11,816 nucleotides of DNA, taken from Lachnospiraceae bacterium UBA7188. GTDB taxonomy: Bacteria; Bacillota; Clostridia; Lachnospirales; Lachnospiraceae. Of the stretch, positions 6,566-11,816 are shown one piece after another. Positions within the stretch are counted from its first letter, which is position 1. Each line of letters begins with the position of its first letter. Location of the stretch: NCBI GenBank assembly GCA_002490995.1, contig DKVC01000229.1, positions 1 through 11,816 of the forward strand. Direction: 5' to 3'. The position numbers were made by a program, and so were the translations under genes. Under the pieces are notes generated by a model. That model was not told where the DNA came from, did no database searches, and saw only the letters and a program-made list of their open reading frames with translations.

Positions 6566-7423
6566 ATGAGCGAGGTAATTTTTTCTGTTTTTCCAAGCGA
6601 GAATTTTATAGATCTGGGGCTCTACCAGTTCGGCTGGGAACAGTGCGATCCTTCCCACTCCTTCGGGCCGGCTGCGAGAAATCACTATCTGTTCCATTTG
6701 TGCCTGTCCGGCACCGGTAAGCTCCTGGCGGAGAACGCCAGGGGAGAGTCTGTCGAATACCAGGTGAAAAGCGGTCAGGGATTCCTGCTTTTCCCCAACC
6801 AGATATCTACCTATATTGCGGACCATAAACTCCCCTGGGAGTATGTCTGGCTGGAGTTCGACGGGCTGCGGGCCAAGGAGAGCATTGAACTGGCCGGTTT
6901 CTCCCTCTCACAGCCGGTCTACAGGGCCAGGCACAAGGACATCTTTGAGTCGATGAAAGAAGAGATGCTCTATATCGTGCACCACAAGGATGAGACGCCG
7001 CTCCATCTGATCGGGCATCTATACCTGTTTTTGGACAGCCTGGTGCGCTCCTCGCCGGCTCCGCAGCCTGTCCAGGGCGGGCGGCTGCGGGACTTTTATA
7101 TAAAGGAAGCTTTCTCTTTCATCGAGCAGAATTTTCAGAACGATATCTCGGTGGAAGACATTGCCGCAGCCTGCGGCCTGAACCGAAGCTATTTCGGGAA
7201 AATTTTCCATGAGAACATGGGCAAAAGTCCCCAGGAATTTCTGATTGCCTATCGTATGACAAAAGCAACGGAGCTTCTAAAACTGACAGATCTGTCAATT
7301 TTTGACATTGGGAATGTGGTGGGATATCCCAACCAATTGCATTTTTCCAGGGCGTTCAAAAATGTGTACGGGGTGTCGCCCAGGGAATGGCGGTATGCAC
7401 ATGGGGGAGGCAGGCCCCGTTAG
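6566..7423 (+). CDS. AraC family transcriptional regulator (MsmR/RafR-like)
   Basis: A 285-residue regulator with the standard two-part layout. An N-terminal cupin-like sugar-sensing domain covers about 15-155, with the conserved stretch RNHYLFHLCLSGTG at 38-51. A C-terminal AraC DNA-binding domain covers about 180-277. The first helix-turn-helix is around SVEDIAAACGLNRSYFGKIF (195-214), the second around SIFDIGNVVGYPNQLHFSRAF (244-264), ending with the family hallmark GVSPREWR (269-276). The start at 6566 is preferred because AGAGGTG lies just before it; a GTG five codons upstream has no ribosome binding site. It is divergent from the importer operon and converges on the alpha-galactosidase gene. 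Regulators of this type activate raffinose/melibiose genes in streptococci (MsmR, RafR). A role as sugar-responsive activator of both operons here is inferred. Confidence 0.93.
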   Translation: MSEVIFSVFPSENFIDLGLYQFGWEQCDPSHSFGPAARNHYLFHLCLSGTGKLLAENARGESVEYQVKSGQGFLLFPNQISTYIADHKLPWEYVWLEFDGLRAKESIELAGFSLSQPVYRARHKDIFESMKEEMLYIVHHKDETPLHLIGHLYLFLDSLVRSSPAPQPVQGGRLRDFYIKEAFSFIEQNFQNDISVEDIAAACGLNRSYFGKIFHENMGKSPQEFLIAYRMTKATELLKLTDLSIFDIGNVVGYPNQLHFSRAFKNVYGVSPREWRYAHGGGRPR

Positions 7424-9615
7424 CGGTCCACCATCTCCCATTCTATGAGAACGCTCTCATACTCTTTCGGCACCGCATGCAGCGTCAGCCCGGCTCCCAT
7501 CCATGTCTTTCCGCTGTATGCCCTGCCGTTTTCGGAACAGCGGTAATTCTTATCCGGTAAAAGACCCTTGACAACGGTATGCACCGGCAATGGATTTCCC
7601 TCCGCAGAGGTCATAACCAATATCTGCAGTGCATGTTCTTTCTTCCCGTCCACAAACTCCCATGCGCAGAATCGCCCTCCGGGCGCCGCCAGTCGGTAAT
7701 AATCCCCCTCCCGTATCAGGGAATCATATCGGCGGAAGTCTTTGATCTGCTCCCTCACCATTGCCTTTTCTTCCTCTGAAATCTTATTCAGATCCAGCTC
7801 ATACCCAAAGCTGCCCGAGAGCGCCACATGTCCTCTGGTGCGGAACGGTGTCACCCTCCCTGTCTGATGATTGGGGACCGCGGAGACATGGGACCCCATA
7901 CTGCTCAGCGGATAAAAGAAGGAAGTCCCATACTGGATTTCCAGACGGTTCACCGCATCTGTATTGTCGCTGCACCATATCTGAGGGGAGTAATACAGCA
8001 TGCCCGCGTCAAATCTCCCACCGCCTCCGCTGCAGCCTTCCAGCAAAATATCAGGAAACCTGTTCAGGAACCTCTCCATCAGGTCATAGACACCCAACAC
8101 GAAACGGTGATATACTTCCCCGTTCCGGCTTCCTGCGTACTGATGACTGTAAATATCGCATATGCTTCTGTTCATATCCCACTTGACATAGTCAATCCCT
8201 GCATTTTCCACAATATCGGCAAGACGCCCGTACAGATAGTCCCGCACGTCCTCACGGCTCATGTCCAGGACCAGCTGGTTCCTGCCCCTGTTCGGTTCCC
8301 TGCCCGGTATCTGGAGCGCCCAGTCCGGATGCGCCCTGTAGAGGTCACTGTCCTCCGAAACCATCTCCGGCTCAAACCAAAGCCCGAATTTCAGTCCCAG
8401 TCCGTGAATCCTTTCCCCAAGCTCCTTTAAGCTGCCTCCCAGCTTTTTCTCATTGACATACCAGTCGCCCAGGCCGCTGTTATCGTCATCCCTTTTGCCG
8501 AACCAGCCGTCGTCCAGCACCAGCATCTCAATCCCCAGATCCGCAGCCAGCTCCGCAAGCGCAACCAGCTTCTCTTTGTTGAAATCGAAATATGTGGCTT
8601 CCCAGCTGTTGAGCAGGACGGGACGTTTCGTATACTGATATTTCCCCCTGCACATATGTTCCCGCAGGATCTTATGGTATTGCTGGGATAATTTGGCAAA
8701 ACCGGAATCCGAATAGCCCAAAATCACCTGCGGCGCGTCAAAGGCATCCCCCTCTCCCAGCCGGAAAGAAAACTTCTCCGGATGGATTCCCATCAGCGCC
8801 CTGGTCTGCCCTCTCTGGTCCTTCTGGGCACAGGCCGTAAAGTTGCCGCTGTACGCCAGGCACATCCCATAACATTCCCCGGAATCCTCCGTCGTCTCCG
8901 GGGCACACAGGATTACGGAGGGATTGTACTGATGGCTGGAGGTCCCGCGCAGGCTGCCCACCTCCAGTTTTGTGCGCCGTATTCTGCTTCTCTCAGGTGT
9001 TCTCTCCATGACATGCCTGCCTGCAAAAGTAATCAGATCGTATTCCCCGAACTGATAGTCCAGGCAGCAGGAAAGGCACTTTGCAAGCACAATACCGCTT
9101 TTGCCCCGGTTTTCCACCCTGACTGCCCTGGTGATGATATTTTCCTTTTCAAACACGCCGTAAAACAGGCGCACCGCTGCATTGGAAGCTTTCTCACGCA
9201 TGGTAATCACCAGCGTCTCCCCTGTTTCCTCCCCATTGTCATAAAGGGCGGGCATCCCCTCCACTTTATAAGAATACGGAAAAATTTCATAACCCTCAAA
9301 CCGGAAATCCGCCGCCATACTGCCATCTTCATGCAGGAGGGAAATGCAGCTCTCCCGATAATCCCCCACGCCGTCGGAAGGCAGCTCCTGGGGCAGGCAG
9401 TCCAGAGAATACTCCCTGTTCCCTGCCGCTTCCTCCGGATTTCCTGAAAACCCTACGTCTGCCTGATAGATCAAACCCGTAAGATTCTCCCCTTCGGTTC
9501 TCTTCCCATAGTAGGTATGCAGCAAAACGCCGCATTCATCCGCATACATCTGGTAAGTACTGTCCTCTGTATGCAGATTGAACAGCCTTCCGTTCTCTTC
9601 CACCGATATGGCCAT
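7420..9615 (-). CDS. Alpha-galactosidase, glycoside hydrolase family 36
   Basis: A 731-residue GH36 enzyme, the usual length for the tetrameric bacterial type (RafA, AgaA). It hydrolyses terminal alpha-1,6-galactose from melibiose, raffinose and stachyose, retaining configuration. There is no signal peptide, so it acts in the cytoplasm on imported sugar. An N-terminal beta-sandwich covers about 1-320, then the catalytic barrel. LVLDDGWFGKRDDD is at 365-378, GLWFEPEMV at 411-419, and the nucleophile is Asp480 in YVKWDMN. CSGGGGRFD is at 528-536, and the acid/base is Asp550 in CSDNTDA. The 70-residue gap between the catalytic Asps matches the family as I recall it. The start at ATG 9615 fits the family N-terminus; an in-frame TTG two codons upstream sits closer to GAGGAG and remains possible. 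It is the second gene of its operon, 57 bp after the GH13 gene, and its stop overlaps the araC stop on the other strand. Confidence 0.95.
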   Translation of the reverse strand: MAISVEENGRLFNLHTEDSTYQMYADECGVLLHTYYGKRTEGENLTGLIYQADVGFSGNPEEAAGNREYSLDCLPQELPSDGVGDYRESCISLLHEDGSMAADFRFEGYEIFPYSYKVEGMPALYDNGEETGETLVITMREKASNAAVRLFYGVFEKENIITRAVRVENRGKSGIVLAKCLSCCLDYQFGEYDLITFAGRHVMERTPERSRIRRTKLEVGSLRGTSSHQYNPSVILCAPETTEDSGECYGMCLAYSGNFTACAQKDQRGQTRALMGIHPEKFSFRLGEGDAFDAPQVILGYSDSGFAKLSQQYHKILREHMCRGKYQYTKRPVLLNSWEATYFDFNKEKLVALAELAADLGIEMLVLDDGWFGKRDDDNSGLGDWYVNEKKLGGSLKELGERIHGLGLKFGLWFEPEMVSEDSDLYRAHPDWALQIPGREPNRGRNQLVLDMSREDVRDYLYGRLADIVENAGIDYVKWDMNRSICDIYSHQYAGSRNGEVYHRFVLGVYDLMERFLNRFPDILLEGCSGGGGRFDAGMLYYSPQIWCSDNTDAVNRLEIQYGTSFFYPLSSMGSHVSAVPNHQTGRVTPFRTRGHVALSGSFGYELDLNKISEEEKAMVREQIKDFRRYDSLIREGDYYRLAAPGGRFCAWEFVDGKKEHALQILVMTSAEGNPLPVHTVVKGLLPDKNYRCSENGRAYSGKTWMGAGLTLHAVPKEYESVLIEWEMVDR
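7444..7461 (+). terminator. Small hairpin just past araC, inside the alpha-galactosidase 3' end
   Basis: TATGAGA-ACGC-TCTCATA forms a 7-bp stem with a 4-nt loop, 20 bp after the araC stop codon, followed by a pyrimidine-rich CTCTTTC. It lies within the last codons of the convergent GH36 gene. It may end araC transcription. It also resembles a CcpA cre site (about 14 of 16 positions of the degenerate consensus), but its location in coding DNA makes that doubtful. Confidence 0.3.
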
Positions 9616-9672
9616 ATCCAACTTTCTCCTCTGCTTTTATTCTATAGCTTGTGCGTTTTCATTCCTGCAAAA
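9616..9672 (-). other. Short intergenic gap between the GH13 and GH36 genes
   Basis: 57 bp with a GAGGAG ribosome binding site for the GH36 gene. A small 6-bp hairpin (TTCCTG / CAGGAA, 9662-9679) overlaps the GH13 stop codon. No promoter is evident, so the two genes are probably cotranscribed. Confidence 0.4.
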
Positions 9673-11514
9673 TCAGGAAACAACTTTTTTCAGGTAATAA
9701 AATCCATACGCAGGCACCCTGACCTCCTCCGGACGTATTTTCTCCCCGGAAAGCAAATCTACATACTCGCCGTCCGCCTCATGAATCCAGGCGGTCTTCT
9801 CCCATTCGCTGAAATTGAAAAGGCCGATCAGCTTTTCGCCCTTATAATATCTGCCGATGCACAGGATTTCCTTCTCCCAGGTCTCAATGGTCCAGGTGTC
9901 CGCCTCCGACATGAATACCTTTTCCCTCCGCCGGATCTCTTCCAGACTTTTCAGCCTTCCGAACAGCTTTCCCTCCACGGTATCGGGCTTACGGATATTC
10001 TTTGCAAGATCCCAGTTCATGGGACCGCGGTGTATGTATCTGGAGTCCGCCGCCTTGTCCGGATCCTCCTTGTAGGTATAATCGTTGACCTGGCCGATCT
10101 CATCCCCGCCGTAGAGCACCGGGATGCCGGACTGCATGAACATATAGGCATGGAGCATCACATCCTTGCGGACAGCCGCTTCCATGGCCTCCCGGTTCTG
10201 CTCAAACCCCGCTTTCTCAATGCCGCACATAGATGCCGTGGTCCCGCAGAAACGTGCGTCCCCTGTCACCGGGTCGGCATTGTACAACTCTCCCCTGCTG
10301 TCGCTGTTCCCGGTATACCCCTGGAAATAGTCGTTGAGATACTTCTTGTGGGATCGCTCCTCTATGCCCTCCCTGCTTAAAGTCTGGTAATCCAGTCCCC
10401 AGCCGATGTCGTCATGGCAGCGCAGGTAATTTAAAAACACATATTCCCTGGGCAGGGAATTCACGATATCCAGCTGCCGTTTCAAAAGCCTTACATCCCG
10501 GGTGGCTACTGTATGCCAAGTGGTGGCCATGGTGGTCACATTGTAGAGCATATGGCACTCCGGCTTCTCCACGGTGCCAAAGTAGGGCGTCACTTTCTCC
10601 GGTTCCATGACCACCTCCCCCAGCAGCAGAACGCCCGGGCAGACGATTTCCCCGATCATGCGCATCATGCGGACGATGGTATGCACCTGGGGCAGGTTGC
10701 GGCAGCTTGTGCCCAGTTCCTTCCAGATATACGGCACGGCGTCAATCCGCATAATGTCGATTCCCCGGTTTGCCAGGTACAGGAAATTGTACATCATTTC
10801 ATTGAACACTCTGGGATTCCGGTAGTTGAGATCCCATTGATAGGGATAAAATGTGGTCATGACATAATGGCCGCAGTCGGGCAGCCATGTGAAGTTCCCG
10901 GGAGCTGTAGTCGGGAATACCTGTGGAACCGTCCGCTCGTACTGTGCGGGGATATCGCCATTATGATAAAAGAAATAACGGCTCATATACTCCCCGTCCC
11001 CCTGGCGGGCGCACCTTGCCCACTCATGATCCTCCGAAGTATGGTTCATAACAAAATCCATACATATATTAATCCCCTTTTTGTGGCAGGCTGCGGCAAG
11101 CTGTTCCAAATCCTTCATGGAACCCAGGTTTTCCTGCACTTTCCGAAAATTTGAAACGGCATATCCTCCGTCGGACCTTCCCTTCGTGGTCTCCAGAAAA
11201 GGCATCAGATGGATGTAATTTACATTGCACTTTTCGATATAGCTAAGCTTTGAGGCTACTCCTTTCAGATTCCCCGCGAAATTGTCGATATAGAACATCA
11301 TGCCCAGCATTTCATTGCTTTTATACCAGTCAGGGCTGCTCTCCCGTGCTTCGTCCATGGACTTCAGCACCTTATCTCTCTCATTGTAAAATCGTTCCAG
11401 ATTGTCACACAGCTCGGCAAACATATCCCCGTTATGATACAGTTCCATATAGAGCCAGCGCAGCTCGTCATGGTGTCTTTCAAGCCGTTCTTCAAAAGTA
11501 TGCTTTTTACCCAT
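9673..11514 (-). CDS. Amylosucrase-like glycoside hydrolase, GH13 (subfamily 4 type)
   Basis: A 613-residue cytoplasmic GH13 enzyme resembling amylosucrase and sucrose hydrolase. These split sucrose into fructose and a glucosyl unit, which goes to a growing alpha-1,4-glucan or to water. An N-terminal helical part (about 1-75), typical of subfamily 4, precedes the barrel. SDGGYAVSNFR is at 114-124. Conserved regions are DFVMNH (153-158), GIDIMRIDAV (251-260) with nucleophile Asp258, LLLGE with acid/base Glu300, and RCHDDIGW (365-372) with stabiliser Asp368. The 42-residue Asp-Glu gap equals that of Neisseria amylosucrase (D286, E328) as I recall it. AADSRYIHR (488-496) lies near the expected substrate-pocket Arg. 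The start at 11514 follows AAGGAG at 10 bases; an open frame runs on to 11589, but the predicted transcription start lies inside that extension. It heads the operon with GH36, where sucrose released from raffinose would be its substrate. Transferase versus hydrolase activity cannot be decided from sequence. Confidence 0.9.
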   Translation of the reverse strand: MGKKHTFEERLERHHDELRWLYMELYHNGDMFAELCDNLERFYNERDKVLKSMDEARESSPDWYKSNEMLGMMFYIDNFAGNLKGVASKLSYIEKCNVNYIHLMPFLETTKGRSDGGYAVSNFRKVQENLGSMKDLEQLAAACHKKGINICMDFVMNHTSEDHEWARCARQGDGEYMSRYFFYHNGDIPAQYERTVPQVFPTTAPGNFTWLPDCGHYVMTTFYPYQWDLNYRNPRVFNEMMYNFLYLANRGIDIMRIDAVPYIWKELGTSCRNLPQVHTIVRMMRMIGEIVCPGVLLLGEVVMEPEKVTPYFGTVEKPECHMLYNVTTMATTWHTVATRDVRLLKRQLDIVNSLPREYVFLNYLRCHDDIGWGLDYQTLSREGIEERSHKKYLNDYFQGYTGNSDSRGELYNADPVTGDARFCGTTASMCGIEKAGFEQNREAMEAAVRKDVMLHAYMFMQSGIPVLYGGDEIGQVNDYTYKEDPDKAADSRYIHRGPMNWDLAKNIRKPDTVEGKLFGRLKSLEEIRRREKVFMSEADTWTIETWEKEILCIGRYYKGEKLIGLFNFSEWEKTAWIHEADGEYVDLLSGEKIRPEEVRVPAYGFYYLKKVVS

Positions 11515-11569
11515 ATGCCCATCTCTCCTTAATTTTCCTTCCGACGATGCCTCTGTTCTTGATGATATG

Positions 11570-11598
11570 AGCATAACACAGCACTGCATTTATGTCAA
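11570..11598 (-). promoter_or_regulatory. Probable promoter of the GH13-GH36 operon
   Basis: On the minus strand a perfect TTGACA (11593-11598) is followed after 17 bp by TATGCT (11570-11575), which matches 4 of 6 positions of TATAAT. Transcription would start near 11563, leaving a leader of about 48 nt. A second -10-like TATAAT lies at 11619-11624 but has only a weak -35. The imperfect -10 and the shared 14-mer three bases upstream of the -35 fit an activator-dependent promoter. Confidence 0.65.
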
Positions 11599-11601
11599 TC
11601 G

Positions 11602-11615
11602 GTTATCATATTTTT
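11602..11615. promoter_or_regulatory. 14-bp motif shared with the importer control region (copy 2)
   Basis: The minus strand reads AAAAATATGATAAC, identical to 6353-6366 in the importer/araC intergenic region. It ends three bases before the TTGACA box of the glycosidase promoter, the usual position for an activator touching RNA polymerase. ATAATG lies just upstream on the minus strand and also flanks copy 1. Confidence 0.5.
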
Positions 11616-11786
11616 GGCATTATAGTGAGACTTAAGGCAGTATTAAAGGCTTATTTCACATTTTTTTGTTTATTTTGTATACTTTCACTTTATTAGACGT
11701 TTTTATCGACCGGTATCTATATGTTAACCCATTGTCATTTTGTAATATACACTGCACGCCGGTCCAATTTGCAGTACAACCCGACT
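11616..11786. other. AT-rich intergenic region at the right end
   Basis: I see no gene on either strand here. It holds a spare TATAAT on the minus strand (11619-11624) and CTTAAGGCAGT at 11631-11641, whose reverse complement recurs at 11792-11802 within the terminal hairpin. The neighbouring gene on the right lies outside the window. Confidence 0.5.
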
Positions 11787-11811
11787 AAGTCACTGCCTTA
11801 AGCAGTGACTT
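11787..11811 (+). terminator. Hairpin at the right edge, possible terminator
   Basis: AAGTCACTGC (11787-11796) and GCAGTGACTT (11802-11811) form a perfect 10-bp stem with a CTTAA loop, followed by two further T residues on the plus strand. No plus-strand gene lies before it in this region, so it may instead end a minus-strand gene beyond the window, though that direction lacks a T-tract. Confidence 0.4.
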
Positions 11812-11816
11812 TTAGA

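Noticed and set aside
7446..7459. Possible CcpA cre site TGAGAACGCTCTCA
   Set aside because: It resembles the degenerate consensus but lies in the 3' coding end of the GH36 gene, far from any promoter; the symmetry is better explained as a small hairpin or by chance.
9619..9621. TTG start codon for the GH36 protein
   Set aside because: It is possible given closer spacing to GAGGAG, but the ATG two codons later matches the usual N-terminus of the family; only two residues differ.
11515..11589. N-terminal extension of the GH13 protein to 11589
   Set aside because: The extension overlaps the predicted promoter, with transcription starting near 11563. The start at 11514 has an AAGGAG site and gives the usual family length.

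Overview
The window looks like a chromosomal segment of a Gram-positive gut anaerobe of the class Clostridia, most likely Lachnospiraceae. The reasons are AGGAGG-type ribosome binding sites, sigma-A-type promoters, a CUT1 sugar transporter with a lipoprotein binding protein and no ATPase of its own, and mid-50s GC by eye. No search was run, so the family assignment is an inference.

Layout. (1) 1-669, plus strand: the 3' part of an ABC transporter ATPase of the LolD/MacB/BceA type, whose start lies outside the window. (2) 670-903: a gene-free stretch holding a 129-bp element with 13-bp terminal inverted repeats and a near-perfect 8-bp target duplication, probably a MITE or IS remnant. (3) 904-2823, minus strand: a 639-residue AAA ATPase with a small N-terminal domain and a C-terminal PD-(D/E)xK-like domain. 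It has a consensus promoter whose -35 box sits between the arms of a 12-bp inverted repeat. (4) 2824-3169: intergenic, with a strong 13-bp hairpin. (5) 3170-6251, minus strand: a three-gene sugar importer (lipoprotein binding protein, then a MalF-type permease, then a MalG-type permease; the permeases overlap by ATGA). (6) 6252-6565: a divergent regulatory region rich in direct repeats. (7) 6566-7423, plus strand: an AraC/MsmR-type regulator. (8) 7420-11514, minus strand: an amylosucrase-type GH13 enzyme followed by a GH36 alpha-galactosidase. The last gene converges on araC, and the stop codons overlap. (9) 11515-11816: the promoter region of the glycosidase operon and a hairpin at the right end.

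How the genes work together. Regions 5-8 read as a raffinose-family oligosaccharide (or melibiose) utilisation locus. The CUT1 importer brings intact oligosaccharides into the cell. The cytoplasmic GH36 enzyme removes alpha-1,6-galactose, and for raffinose or stachyose the sucrose that is released would be handled by the GH13 amylosucrase-like enzyme. The AraC-type protein is the likely local activator. A 14-bp sequence occurs in the control region of both operons, which supports co-regulation. The ATPase at the left end of the window is not of the CUT1 type and is not the missing motor of this importer.

The least explained parts are the AAA ATPase with its operator-like promoter, the 18-bp tandem repeats in the signal peptide of the binding protein, and the shared 14-mer. 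No CRISPR array, rRNA or tRNA was seen.
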